Assembly: GCA_020726505.1 (NCBI GenBank)
Contig: JAHLEZ010000015.1
Location: 434,001 to 498,000 of the forward strand
DNA: 64,000 nucleotides
Reading direction: 5' to 3'
Source: Leptodontidium sp. MPI-SDFR-AT-0119
Taxonomy: Eukaryota; Ascomycota; Leotiomycetes; Helotiales; Leptodontidiaceae
Shown here: positions 24,207 through 36,489 of the stretch, in pieces
How the letters are laid out: each line of letters starts with the position of its first letter
Numbering within the stretch: the stretch's first letter is position 1
Notes under the pieces: model-generated
What the model was told of the DNA's origin: nothing
Database searches by the model: none
Seen by the model: the letters and a program-made list of their open reading frames with translations, nothing else
Position numbers and translations under genes: made by a program

Positions 24207-25142
24207 ATGTCGGCTCCATCGGAACCCCGCACTTCGTTCACAGTCTTCCCCAACCTCCCCTTCGAGCTTCGATGCATGATCTGGGCCGCAACTTGCCAGC
24301 CGCGCGTTGTGGAACTCGAATATGACGAGGAAGATGGATTCACCCCTCGGGTCCCTGATCCAATAGCCCTCAGCATCTGCAAAGAGAGCCGAGACAACAC
24401 AATCCAATCCTACCCGCTCTGCTTTGGTTCTGTCTTCCACCCCGCTAAGACACGGTTCAATTTCTCTCTCGATACACTCTACATCGGAAACGAGTTGGAG
24501 GAGAATGTTCCCCACTTCTTCAGCACGTTTGGCCCTCTAGAAATATCTAGCTTGCAAGTTCTGGCCCTGGAAGACTGCTACAACGAGACCGTGCTACCCT
24601 TCGAGATCACCGTCACCACGCAATTGCAGAAAATGGTTACGAAGTTCACTGCCTTGCGCGAGTTACTCATCGTTTACGACGTTGCGGAGATGACCGACCG
24701 GACATTGGATTGTTCTGATGGTCATACCATGGAATTACATGCCAACCTACCACAAGAACTGGATCACCCCTCCGTCATGGTTGATGAACTTCCGAGCAAG
24801 GAAGACGCGGAAGGTCATGGCTTCAATCTTTGGGCTGTCAAGAAGTGCACGCCGGTCTACGGATGGAGACGTTGCCCCCATGGAGTCGCATTTTCCGACC
24901 TGGATCTTGATGCAGATGAAGATGTGTCTGACGAGGAGGACCGGTATGGATCGTATGGTCTATGGGGTGGGCCTCCCCCTCCTATGGTCCTTGCTAGGAT
25001 GTTTGGTGGCCCTATGGACTCAGATGATGAAGACATGTTTGGGTATGGGGTAGACTTCGAAGACGATGAGGACGATGAGGACGAGGACGAGCATGATGAG
25101 GGAGAAGACGGTGATACCATCAGTGTCGAATCTGTTGACTGA
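24207..25142 (+). CDS. 2EXR-domain protein with acidic tail
   Basis: A single exon of 311 aa, MSAPSEPRTSFTVFPNLP at the start. The 2EXR pattern is clear: FTVFPNLPFELRCMIWAAT, ALSICKESRDNTIQSY, RFNFSLDTLYIGNEL. It aligns in order with the gene at 22928-23680, so the two are paralogues, probably from an old inverted duplication. From about residue 235 the protein is different: a Gly/Pro-rich patch and then a long run of Asp/Glu (about residues 280-305) encoded by a GAY/GAR-rich low-complexity stretch at 25050-25110. The function of the domain is unknown. Confidence 0.88.
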   Translation: MSAPSEPRTSFTVFPNLPFELRCMIWAATCQPRVVELEYDEEDGFTPRVPDPIALSICKESRDNTIQSYPLCFGSVFHPAKTRFNFSLDTLYIGNELEENVPHFFSTFGPLEISSLQVLALEDCYNETVLPFEITVTTQLQKMVTKFTALRELLIVYDVAEMTDRTLDCSDGHTMELHANLPQELDHPSVMVDELPSKEDAEGHGFNLWAVKKCTPVYGWRRCPHGVAFSDLDLDADEDVSDEEDRYGSYGLWGGPPPPMVLARMFGGPMDSDDEDMFGYGVDFEDDEDDEDEDEHDEGEDGDTISVESVD

Positions 25143-25841
25143 AATTACCCTTATTTGTGCACCCTATGGTAGGACAATTTGGAGCAAACTTACGTGCTAC
25201 TAAAACATAGATGGGGAGACTGTTGAAAGGAAGTCAACTGCTGTTGCACCATGTATGGAATATTATCGCGCTCCATAGTGCATCCCCCAGCGAGACATTT
25301 CTACTCTTGCCCGAAGATGAGCCAGAGTATAACTTTATTCTAGCTCAAATCCAGACTGCTTTACATCTTTGATTTGCTTTAGGATATTGTGAAATGGACA
25401 CATCTTAGCCGCTATTTGTGGATTTTAAACTTTACCAAGTCTGGAACAACCCGGCTATAGAGGCAGCTCATTTGATCATCCATCACATGCATTCAGATAC
25501 TTCAACAACAAGAACCCCGTAGTTATCAAATATCACCACGCCAGAACAGAATTGTGGTGCCCCGTATCTCACCTGTCTGCTGACGATGGCCCTCGTACGA
25601 TCAGAATATCACCCCACACGAGGTCCTGGACAGCAAATTTCACCATTGGTATGCGGAGAGTTTTCCGTCATCTCTACGATTAGCTCTACTTCAATTCAAG
25701 CGTTCGAATCGAACGTTCGCATGTGAAAATGTTTGCCGTTTACGATCAGGTGACTATCTGATGTTCAGATTCCTCGAGTATTTGAAGGGCCTCTGGGGCG
25801 TCTGATGCTCAATCATAATCAACCATTACATACCAAACATC
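25143..25841. other. Upstream region of the SDR gene
   Basis: About 700 bp with no coding signal. It contains an interlocked inverted repeat at 25701-25719 (CGTTCG, AAT, CGAACGTTCG) about 120 bp before the SDR start codon, a candidate operator. Confidence 0.4.
25701..25719. promoter_or_regulatory. Interlocked inverted repeat upstream of SDR
   Basis: CGTTCG and CGAACG arms separated by AAT are followed without a gap by a second CGTTCG, so the right half is itself a perfect 10 bp palindrome. Symmetric CG-rich triplets are what Zn2Cys6 regulators bind. Position (about 120 bp before the ATG) suits an operator. No factor can be named. Confidence 0.35.
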
Positions 25842-27128
25842 ATGGTAAAGCTAAACGACATTAGAACTTCGAATCAATCTCTACAGGAACTACCACCGGG
25901 ATTGGTGGCAGTCTTTGTTGGAGCGACTTCTGGGATTGGGCTCGCGACCATCAAACAATTTGCCCGAAATACCAATGGCGCCAGAGCATACATCATCGGC
26001 CGTTCACGAGATAAAGTCTCTCATATCATCGATGCCCTAAAAAAGATTAATCCGATGAGCACATTTGTGTTCGTCGAAGGACAATTCTCTCTCATCAAAG
26101 AAGTCGATCGAATGAGCGAACAGATCAACAAGTTCGAAGACCATGTAGACATCCTTTGCATGAGCCCTGGCTATCTAAGTTTAGGCGGAAGAAAAGGTAT
26201 GTCTCTACTCCCTCGTTCTGCTTCACTGTTAACATGTGCCAGATACTTCTGAAGGCATTGAAACAGATTTCGCTCTTCAGTACTACTCCCGACAACGTCT
26301 TCTTCTCAACATGATACCCTTGCTAGAACGTAGCGTATCCCCGAAAGTTCTTTCAATCCTTGCAGCAGGTTTCGAAGGACCGATCGATGTCAAGAATCTT
26401 GACTGCCGTCACCATTACTCTTTCGTCCGCGCCAGTAGGAGTGCAGCAACAATGACAGACTTGATGTTCGAGCATATCGCGAAACGCCATCCCACGGTCA
26501 GTTTCATTCACTCTTTCCCAGGAAGAGTTGGGACACATATTCTGGATCATATGCTCGGATCCGCGCCGGGATTGCTTTGGTATCCAGCGTTGATTCCACG
26601 ATATACCATTGTGCCGCTTTACACGCATCTTCTTTGCATTTCGGCGGACGAGGCGGGAGAGAGGACATTGTTCCTAGCTACTAGTGCGAAATATCCAGCT
26701 GGGAAAGAGCATGAGATGACTCGCAGGATTGGAGGATGGGCTGATCTCCCGTATGGCGTTGGGGCTGCGAGAGCGACGGTTATGAAGGATGGGGTGGGGA
26801 ATGGGGTATATCGGACGATGTGGGATGGGGAGAGTTGCAAGGAGAGCAGGTTGTTGGATGGGTATAGGGAGGATTGTTTGGGGAGGTTGGTGTATGAGCA
26901 TACGATGGGTGTTTTTGCGAAAGCGTTGAAGGTGGATGCGGGGAATGGTAATTGATCTCTTTTTATCTTGTTGGCTTCCTTCTAATTTCTTATTTATTTA
27001 TCGAATGAGATCTTCTCTGAGAAGCTCGTCTGACTGTTTTTTAAGATGTTACGACGGTGGAACAGCATGATTCATTCGCGGATAAGGATTCTATCGACTT
27101 CGAGTTCGAGTCGAACTTGGATGAGTGA
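25842..27128 (+). CDS. Short-chain dehydrogenase/reductase (fungal cluster-type SDR)
   Basis: Exon 1 is 25842-26196 and exon 2 begins at 26243 after a GTATGT...CCAG intron. Read straight, exon 2 ends at 26955 (355 aa). An in-phase third exon 27046-27128 is possible through the weak donor GTAATT at 26948, replacing the last residues by an acidic tail ending NLDE. The Rossmann motif is VGATSGIGLAT near residue 28. The usual YxxxK is replaced: the expected place reads LQYYSRQRLL, as in a group of fungal SDRs common in secondary-metabolite loci. The N-terminus (LNDIRTSNQSL, LPPGLVAVFVGATSG) also fits that group. It could reduce or oxidise a polyketide intermediate, but its two-gene distance from the PKS leaves membership open. 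Confidence 0.85.
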
Positions 27129-29222
27129 CAGATGTGGGTTGAGGCAAATTGAATTTAGAAGCTTACAGTGATACACCACGTATTCGTAAAAGCCCTTTTC
27201 CCTCAAACTCTTGCTAGACATATCTTATGCCAAGGGCAGCTTCAATGTTTTTATTCAAAGAGCGCTGCCATTGGCTGAGGAATTCGGTGGAGTACGATTC
27301 CGAGTACGTGAGAGTAGGGGAAGAGGTGGAGTATTGTTGTTGTCGTTGGTGGGTGCTGTTTTGAACGAGTAATTTAACGATCTAAACCTAGAGTTATAGT
27401 GTTGTATAGCCTGTAATCGCTACTGGAAGCGATAGAAATTAACGACTGTGGTGCTGGAGCTTTAAGAGCTTAGTCGCTCCACGGGGCATCCTGCTAATCA
27501 TGTACCATTGGACGCGATATCACTGGCCCTTAAATTCCCAGAACAAAAGCAGTTTTTGTCTATTATACTGGCAGGAATGCAAGACTAAACATAAATACTA
27601 TTTGTCATTGGACATTAGGGCCTCGAGGCTGACAACGTCTTGGCAAGGCACATTTCTGTCAGACGTGACGACGTCCTGTCATCTGTAGGATTCGAATCCT
27701 TCTTCACAAAGTTGTACCTAAGAAGAGAAGTTTCCACCGTCGTTTTCTCAGGAGTTGGACTCTCTAAACTCACATATCGTTGCGGACATGTATTTCTCCT
27801 CTCGGCTCCATCTTGGCTTCATAGCCAAGCTAAATGACCTGCCAGCGAAGACCTCAAGGAACGCAACGTATCGGCATTTTATCATAATCCTTGTCTCTCT
27901 CTTGGGTCTCAAGTACCTGTGAGCTTCTGTGACTTCTCTTACATTCATTCCATAGTTCTGACAAGTCGAAGCACGTCGTCTACCCAATTTTACGCTATCA
28001 GAGACTTGACTAGCGACAATTCTTGGGCTTATGAGTCGCCATACGGTTTTCAGAGTAAGGACTTCAGAATTTCAAAATCTGCTTCCTCAATCCAATTTCC
28101 CCCTCTATCTTCACCCTCTGACATACAAGTTTACAGCTACCGGTACCAAGCAATCGATAACAACAACACTTTCCACCCCAGCCAAACAATCTACAATCTA
28201 CACGACGCCACCCACTGCGATCAAACTAACATCAGAAAACGAATATGAAGGTCTCAAATTTCTCCTGCTGCATCATCGACCAGCAGCAGCTCGGATCTTG
28301 AACAGAAGCTGAATCTCGTCCTGGCCTTCTTGGCTCTCGCGGTTTCTGCTACGGGGGTTTGGATTGCTTGGATAACGCTTTCGTGGATGAAAGCACAGCA
28401 GCAGGAGATGAGACGGCAAACAGCTGGTCTAGGAAATTTGGGGTTGAATCTGCATGTTTTTGTTCTTTGAACTTCGAAGTAATGAGGGTCTGTTAAAGTG
28501 TTAAAGTGAGCGGAGATTTCTGTGATATTTCGAGTCCTTTCTGGCCACTTTAGCACCAACTGGGGTGTTTTTCGAGGTATTTAGTCGATACCAGGCCAAG
28601 TATTAATAATTTTTGAAGGTTAAGGGAGTGGCTGGGTTCATAGGTACCAAGGTCCACAAAAGATATTTGCCTCCACGTGACCAGGTATTTTTATGAAACC
28701 CTCAAAACAAAGACAGTCGGCCAACAGAACGCTCCTAATAGATATGATATGATAAACATTTCAATTCTTTCTCTATCGTGTTCTCATGAACTGCCAGCAC
28801 TCATCTCAGCCATCCGCATTTCAACTGGTGAGAAAGGGAGTTTCACGTGATTCCGTGTTTGATCTGTGGGGCAAAGCAGGAGCACCGCGACTCGAATCTA
28901 CCTGGCATTTAGGCTCGGTCCTCCTCCTCGGAAATATAAAATATCTTCAACGCTTCCATATCATACGTAACCCTTCAAGTTTACCTAGGTACTATTTCAC
29001 CACCACACACGAATCTTTCTGAGTTGATTGGAAATCGCTGGGCCACCCGCAGACATATCAGGCATCAGGGAGTGACGGGACGGCCTGAGAGCGAGTCGTG
29101 TGGCGCGGTTGCCTGCATCCAGATCGTCTCATCAAAACCAGCAAATAAAACGACGCATCCTCCACCTCTCAATGCATCGAAGCCTCATCCCTTGGCTGCT
29201 GTGCAACTAACAACAATTCGAG
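27129..29222. other. Intergenic region with one unassigned TM-coding frame
   Basis: About 2.1 kb before the ABCC start. Most frames look like chance. One plus-strand frame, 28262-28471, reads as Ser-rich residues, then LVLAFLALAVSATGVWIAW and a basic segment, with no ATG and no in-phase upstream exon that I can find. It could be the end of a small gene whose 5' exons have decayed or were missed. Confidence 0.35.
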
Positions 29223-32200
29223 ATGGAAGACCCGCTCAGGACCGCCTCGTATGCCGCGCCCGCTCTCGTCGCAATCCTCACGATTCCACCTGTATGGAGA
29301 TTTGCCGGGCTCATTCGACACCGCAAGACCCCCAAAGTAGATCGTGATGCTGTCTATGAAGACAAAGATGGCGCCGCTACGGAGGAATCGATGAAAAATT
29401 ATTCGACAAGGGGCTCATTCATTGCTGTTTTTGTTGCCAGCGCGCTGGGTCTCGCGGCTTCATTATCACTAGTCGTGGTTGCCACAGTATTTCATTTTCA
29501 CGATGTCACTCATATCTGGTTGTTGTACTGGTCATGGGTATGTTCATACCTACTTCTCTGCCTCATAGCAATAATACTCACAGTATACAGGTTCTGGCAC
29601 TTCTTCAGGTCTTCGATACTTTCCGGGAGTCCCGGATCGTGACGCGATCTCAACGGGGTGTCGTCAATTCGATATCATATGCCCTCATCGCGGTCCTTGC
29701 GGCAATTATTCTTTCTGAGCAGAGCTTCCGTGGGCATCGAGAAGTTGCATTCGCCGTCACGCTTCTTGTCCAGATATGCTCTGCCGTTGCAGTAGTAGTC
29801 GCATTCGGCCTCATCAACCGCCGGCCAGATGTCTACACCCCCAATGGAAAGGTCGTTGAGCGCCAGCTTACCAGTTCTTTCTGGACCCGGTATTCATACA
29901 ACTGGAGTTCTGATCTACTAGACCTCGCCGCAACTAAGTTAGTCGAACTTGATGATCTCCCTGCAATGGATGCTCACGTCAGAGCCGCGGATGTCAAAAC
30001 TGCCTTCCAATCAATTGTTTTGAAACCAAGTGTTTCATTGTGGCTACGGATTTTCTGGGCTTACCGATCGCAAATCACCTTCCAGTGGGTCATGGTCATT
30101 GCTTCGTCGATTTTGGATGCGGGGCCCCCAGTTGCAATGTTTCAGCTGTTGAGGTACCTTGAAGCTCGAACGGAATTTACTCCAATTGACCCGAATGCTT
30201 GGCTTTGCGTCGCATCGCTCCTTGCGGCGACCCTGGTCGAGACGTTGGTCGATTACCGTGTAAATTGGTTGATGTGGTCTGAACTGGGGGTTCCCATACG
30301 GGCTTCGTTAACGACCCTCATTTATGAGAAGATGATGAAGATCAAGGACTGCAAAGAACCACCCAAAGCCGAGAGCGAGAAACCCGAAGACAAGAAGGAT
30401 ATTAATGGCAGCACCAAAAAGTCCGACGCTGCTGCTGCTGCTCCATCAGCGGAAGCCAAGAAGGAAGAAGAGAAAAAGAAGAAGGCGGACCAAAACCAGC
30501 AAGACATCATCAATATGTTCGCAGTCGATGCCAATCAAGTTGGAGTATTTGGAGCTATCAACCAGTTTTACGTCATGTTTGCCTCGAAGTTTATCGTTTC
30601 GATTGTTTTCCTTTGGCTCCTCGTTGGATGGGAGAGCTTGGCAGCTGGCATGTTCGCAATCATTCTCGCCTTTCCATTCAACAAGATATTCGCAAATCGT
30701 TATGGATCATTCCAGAAGCAGCTCATGAAAGCACGAGACAAGAAAACAAAGGTAATCTCGGAGGCCCTCCAAGGAATTAGACAAATCAAATTCTCGGCAC
30801 TGGAGTCAGAATGGTCAGATAAGATCAATGAAGTTCGGGACGGAGAGCTTAAGCTTCTTTGGCAGACGAAGCTGAACAATCTTTACATGACTTTGTGTGG
30901 AGACATTGCACCAGTTTTCCTGACTGTCTTTGCTTTGGCAACCTATGCCTACATCTACGGAGATCTGCTTCCCTCGGTCGCATTCACCGCGTTGGGTGTA
31001 TTTATGCAATTGGAGGGTGTGCTTGGGATGGTGCCATTCCTTTTTATGATGGGCATCAATGCCAAAGTATCGTGTGACCGCATAGATACATTTTTACGGT
31101 CCGCTGAGAAGCCGCAAAACACCTACCCCGGAGACTCGATTGCTTTCGACAAAGTTTCCGTTAGCTTTCCGACCAAATCGGATACGCCGAATGAAATTGT
31201 TGAGAATGAAGATGCCGAAGCTCAAGAGGCACGAAACAATAGATTCGTGCTCCGTGACCTTACTTTGAAGTTCCCAAACAACGCTCTCAGTTTGATTCTT
31301 GGCCCCACTGGTTCCGGCAAATCTCTTCTCCTTGCTGCCATCCTTGGCGAGGTGGATGTAGTAGGAGGAAATATCACTGCTCCTCGACCACCGCCCGCGG
31401 ATCAACGTTTTGACAGCAAGGCCACAGCAGCTGACTGGATCATTCCATCCGCCATCGCTTATGTTGCTCAGACTCCGTGGATTGAAAATGCCAGTATCAA
31501 GGACAACATCTTGTTCGGGCTCCCATTCGATGAGATTCGGTACAATAAAGTCTTGAAATCATGCGCTCTGGCACAAGATCTGGAATTATTCGATGATGGT
31601 GACTTGACAGAAGTTGGGGCCCAAGGAATCTCTCTCAGTGGGGGCCAGAAATGGCGATTGACATTGGCACGAGCTTTGTATTCTCGTGCAGGTGTTCTCA
31701 TCCTCGATGATGTCTTCTCAGCTCTTGACGCACATGTCGGCAAGCAAATTTACGACAATGCTCTCATGGGCGAACTTGCTGAGGGTCGAACTCGAGTCCT
31801 TGCTACTCACCATGTTTCGTTGTGTCTGCCTCGTGCTGAATATGCAGTGTGTTTGTCGGCAGCGGGTACACTAGAGCACGCGGGATTGGTAAAAGACTTG
31901 CAAGGGAATGCTGATTTCGAGGAGATACTCAAGGTACGCGAAATTTATATGTATTTAGTGAACGGGCTACCGAGAGAGTTTATTCCTCTTCCAACTCTTC
32001 AAAGTATTCTGCAATCGCTTTGGCTGACCATTTTTCTAGGCTACCGAGGAGGAGACAAAACAACATGACCAGAATCCATCGGACAAGGCAACTCCGGATG
32101 ACGCAACCAATGGTTCGACCACTAAGCCTGACAAGCCTCCGCCGAAGAAGCTGGTCGAGGATGAAAAGCGCGAGACTGGGAGTGTAAAGCGAAGCGTCTA

Positions 32201-34370
32201 TATCGCTTATCTCAAGGCAACAGGAGGGATTCCCTTTTGGGCATTCGTCTTCATGTTTTATGTTATTGCACAGACCCTGACCCTCAGCAGATCCTGGTGG
32301 ATCAAGATCTGGACGTCCAGTTATGAGCACACACAGGACGGGATGTCTCCAGATTTCTATGGATACGCAACCCAGACACACCTGGGGAGCATGAATATAT
32401 CTTCAACAACCGCTGGTCAATTACCGACTAGCGATTCCGGCGTCGGATACTTGAACGTTCTATCGTCATTCTCTATCTCTGACCTACTGTCAATGGTCCG
32501 ACCGAATGATATATCGAGATATCCAAATGCGCCTCCAGCAATCAATGCACTGCACTCCGCCATGCCGCAAGCATCCAAAGTCTCAACACAATCATTCCCT
32601 ATAGACCTACAGAATCGTGCAATTGGGTTTTACCTTGCTGGCTACATCATCATATCACTCGTCTCTACGGTTGTCGACGTTGGTCGTTTTTACGTTGTCT
32701 ACCGAGGTTCGCTCCGAGCCTCAAAAACGGTTTTCCGAGATATGACATACAAAGTTCTTCGAACGCCGCTCAGATGGCTGGATACTGTTCCGACAGGTAG
32801 AATCTTGAATCGATTCACAGCAGACTTTACGTCGGTCGACTCCCAGCTTTCGTCCAACTTTGCTCAAGTGGGATCATCTTTCCTCTCAATTGCTGGTATC
32901 ATGGTCGCAGCTTTCATCGTTTCGCCATACATTATTCTTCTTGCTCTCGTTCTCTTAGCCATTTGTGCTCGGATCGCACTTCGCTACATTCGTGGTGCGC
33001 GGTCTATCAAGCGTCTGGAGTCTATCCAGAAATCACCTATGATATCCCACTTTACGGCGTCTCTTCAGGGACTCAGCACAATTCGTGCTTTTGCAAACAC
33101 GGAGATTTTTGAGTCACGTATGCATGATCTCATCAATTCATTCACATCCGCAACATGGCACAACTGGCTCTTCAATACCTGGGTCGGATTTCGAATGGCG
33201 ATGACCGGATCCTTGTTTTCAACGCTAGTCGCTGCGTTTGTCGTGTCAACTTCTGGTATTGACGCAGCACTGGGCGGGTTCGCATTGGCATTCGCTCTAT
33301 CCTATCGACAGACCGTAAACATGACGCTGAGACTTCTCGCAGCAACGGAGCTTGATATGAACGCCGCAGAACGAATTTTTGAATATTCTAGTCTGGAAAT
33401 TGAAGATCAGGAGGGGATAGACGTTCGCGCATCGTGGCCTGAGAAGGGCGAGTTGGATGTCAAGGATTTAGAAGTTGGATATGCGGAGGGTCTACCCTCC
33501 ATTCTGAAGGGATTGACTTTTCACGTGGATATGAATCAAAGAATTGGAGTCGTGGGAAGAACTGGTGCTGGTAAGTAAAGCATGTCTTCCGTGCCTGGGC
33601 TTTACTAACTCACGGACGCAGGCAAGTCAACACTGTCGCTCGCTCTGTTCCGATTTCTTCAAGCTCGTGCTGGCAGTGTCGTCATTGATGGAGTCGATAT
33701 TTCGAAGATCAAACTCCATGACCTTCGTACCCGCCTTGCAATTATTCCTCAAGATCCAGTGCTCTTTTCGGGCACCATCCGCTCTAATCTTGATCCGTTT
33801 GATGAGTTCTCCGATGTTCAGCTACAACAAGCTTTGCAACGAGTCCATCTTGTTCCATCAGCAGATAACACCCCAGTGCCCGAGACAGTGAGTCCCGCAG
33901 AGGGTTCATCGGCCGAAGCAGGGAGCAGCGCCACATCGACGACTGCCGCAGAGCCCATTACAGCCAACAAGGAAAACGCCAACATATTCCTATCTCTGAC
34001 ATCTCCCATCTCCTCAGCAGGGGCCAACCTCTCGCAAGGACAAAAACAACTTCTGTGCCTGGCACGTGCAATTCTCTCGCGCCCTAAACTGCTTCTACTT
34101 GATGAGGCAACGTCTGCAGTCGACAAGAAGACAGATACTCTGATCCAGCGCAGCATTCGGGAAGAATTCGCTAACACGACTCTTTTGGTGATCGCTCATC
34201 GATTGAGTACGGTCATGGATTTCGATCGAATCTTGGTTATGAAGGATGGTGTGGCTGCTGAATTTGGCACTCCGAGAGAGCTGCTTGAGATTGAAGACGG
34301 TGTGTTCAAAGGGATGGTGGAGCAGAGTGGGGAGAAGGATGAGTTGACTAGGACTGTTGGGGGCAAATAG
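29223..34370 (+). CDS. ABCC (MRP-type) full-size ABC transporter with TMD0
   Basis: Four exons (29223-29537, 29591-31933, 32040-33570, 33622-34370) join in phase to 1,645 aa. The N-terminal 220 residues contain five hydrophobic segments, the TMD0 typical of MRP/YCF1-like vacuolar or plasma-membrane pumps. TMD1 follows with an unusual Lys/Glu/Ala-rich cytoplasmic insert (coded at about 30340-30510). NBD1: Walker A GPTGSGKS (about 676), signature [15 protein letters not shown] (about 787), Walker [13 protein letters not shown] with the Asp in place of the catalytic Glu that marks ABCC NBD1. TMD2 follows a charged linker. NBD2: GRTGAGKS across the last intron, signature LSQGQKQ, Walker [13 protein letters not shown]. 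These proteins move glutathione conjugates and organic anions, including fungal metabolites. Whether it serves the PKS cluster is not shown. Confidence 0.94.
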
Positions 34371-35232
34371 ATGTATTGTATGTCACTAGCATAAAAGCGT
34401 ACTTTTGTTTCAGGATAGTAAAATTGGTCGGTCTGGTGGTAGGAGAAGTAAATAGACTTCCTTAGACAGCACTTATATAAATATCTGGCACATTTCCAAA
34501 TAACGTTCTTTCGGGAAAGGAATGTATGTAAACTTTAATTACAGCACTCGTCCACCTCCCCCTCCCAACCATCCTCTCTGATTCTTGAAATAGACATAAT
34601 TCTTCCCCTCGATTTTTGTCGTTAATTTCTCGCATTTCCGCCCTTGACCAACTCGCCATTAGTGGATTAAAAGAATGCGGATGCCTTGGTTCTGCCTGCA
34701 TGCAGAAAATTGCCTGATGTAGTTTCTGCGTGAAGCTCTTTATTGAAATGAACCACACACACGTGACCTTTTCGTATTTTAGTTCTCGCTTAACTGCGGC
34801 ACGGCGACGACGACTGATCTCATCCAGACGCATAGCGTTACGTGCCCAGCTGCTAGCCCATGGACTTATACTGCCTGTCGCGTATTTAACGACCGATAGA
34901 TCTGGATAGTCAGACCTAGACTATCCTATCGTGAGGCTAAAGCTGCCTAAATGTCCATTTTGCTACGATAGCCGTCATTGACACTTCGACTGCCGCACTG
35001 TCGAATTTATATTCTGATTTTTCTCCCACCTCAACTGTTCTTCCCTTCATATCAACTCAAAAACTCATTTCTGTCCATCAACGTCTCACGGCTCATCAAT
35101 CCCCACAACTTCACGTCGCCAACTCAACAAACACAAACACAAGCGCCAACAAAACCAAACTCAGCTACACTCGCGCACACCAACTACAACTACAGCCAAG
35201 AAAACAAAGAGTCGTCAACTAAGCAATAAAAA
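34371..35232. other. Intergenic region between ABCC and paralogue gene
   Basis: About 860 bp. The first part is the ABCC 3' flank. The last 250 bp (34980-35232) are pyrimidine-rich and then CA-rich, like a fungal promoter and 5' UTR. No coding signal was seen on either strand. Confidence 0.45.
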
Positions 35233-36259
35233 ATGGAGATTCAAACATCAACTCCACAAAACCCCACCAAAATGGCCACGACGCGGAATCCCCTGCATTC
35301 TATCCCACCAGAGCTGCGCCTCATCATCCTCAAGCCTCTCTGCACAACATGGGATGGCCAAGTACTAAACGTCATTAAAGCCCTCAGAGGAGACTGGCGC
35401 TTATACCACGAAGCGCTCGAGGAATTCTACAGGAGTAGTGTGTATGTCTTCCATAAAGGAAATGGATGGAGTTTTGGAGATATGACGAAAGACGCCGTCA
35501 AGAGTGTTAGAAGGGCTAGGATCGTGGTCGAGTGAGTTTCCTCTTTTTTCTTCATTTTAATTTTCATAGTTTTTAGTATTTTTCTATTTTGAAATTGTGT
35601 TGTAATGTGGGCGGACTATTATAAAAGTACAATTCTCTGACGTCAATCACAGATCAGGAATCATGCACGAGGGCCTCTGGAAGGTCAGACATCCAGACGC
35701 CGACATCACCACAACCAATATATCAGTATTCACACCAGCAACCATCGCCGACGCAACAAATATTCGCCATCTCGTCGTCGAGTTCAAATCCGACCCAGAA
35801 ACCGAAAATATCCTCCCCTTCTTCGCGTTCGGTCAGGTGACGTTCTCGCTTAATTATTTTACTGTTCCGTTCAAGACACTGAAGAGAGTGGAGGTGGTGA
35901 TGCTGAAGAGATCGGTTACGAGGGATGGGTATGTATTATTACTGAGGGAGAAGAAGATGGATTTCGGTATCAAGGGTGTTAATTCGAAGATGGGTGTAGT
36001 GGGTAGGTTGGAGAGTGTGAGTGGGTTTTGTGAAGAGGGTGGGGAGGAGGACGGGATGGATGTCGATGGTGGTGTGGTTACGAATGTGGCGGAAGAGGAA
36101 TTGAATGAACTGGGCGAATTGGCGGAGTTGGAGGTTAGGGATAAATGGTTTTGGGAGGCGCGTGAGGGATGCTTTTTGGGTGAGGTGAAGGAGGAAAAGG
36201 TCATGGCTTTGGTTAGGACGGCGATGGAGGATTTGGAGGTTAATCCGTGGAGGAATTAG
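35233..36259 (+). CDS. Unnamed fungal family protein, paralogue of 44146-45234
   Basis: Two exons (35233-35531 and 35653-36259; intron GTGAGT...CACAG, phase 2) give 301 aa. The N-terminal domain starts LHSIPPELRLIILKPL, resembling the opening of F-box or 2EXR-like domains, and ends GWSFGDMTKDAVKSVRRARIVV just at the intron. The C-terminal half is acidic and ends in a WFWEAREGCFL motif. The gene at 44146-45234 has the same order of motifs (LPAELREMIF, NWSFLDM, WVWVAEEGKFL) and the same intron position and phase, so the two are paralogues. No enzyme motif is visible. A second in-frame ATG at 35272 could be the true start. Confidence 0.82.
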
Positions 36260-36489
36260 ATAGGCAGAGATGAATATGGAGGACGCTGGCGTCTCTTATG
36301 ACTAGGATGAAGGACCTGGAGGGGATTTCTTGGGGGAACTGAATTGGGAAAGATGGAGATGGTGGACGAAATTGGGGTCAATTGTTGATTGATGATATCT
36401 TTGATATGGGCGCGCGCGGATACGGAGCTTTGTAGCTAAACACGGGAACTTTTTTATTCCACCAACAGCTCAGAGTAAATGCTCAAATT

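Noticed and set aside
27684..27700. GGATTCGAATCC, resembling a tRNA T-arm
   Set aside because: The flanking bases do not form the other arms or an acceptor stem, and no B-box/A-box spacing fits.
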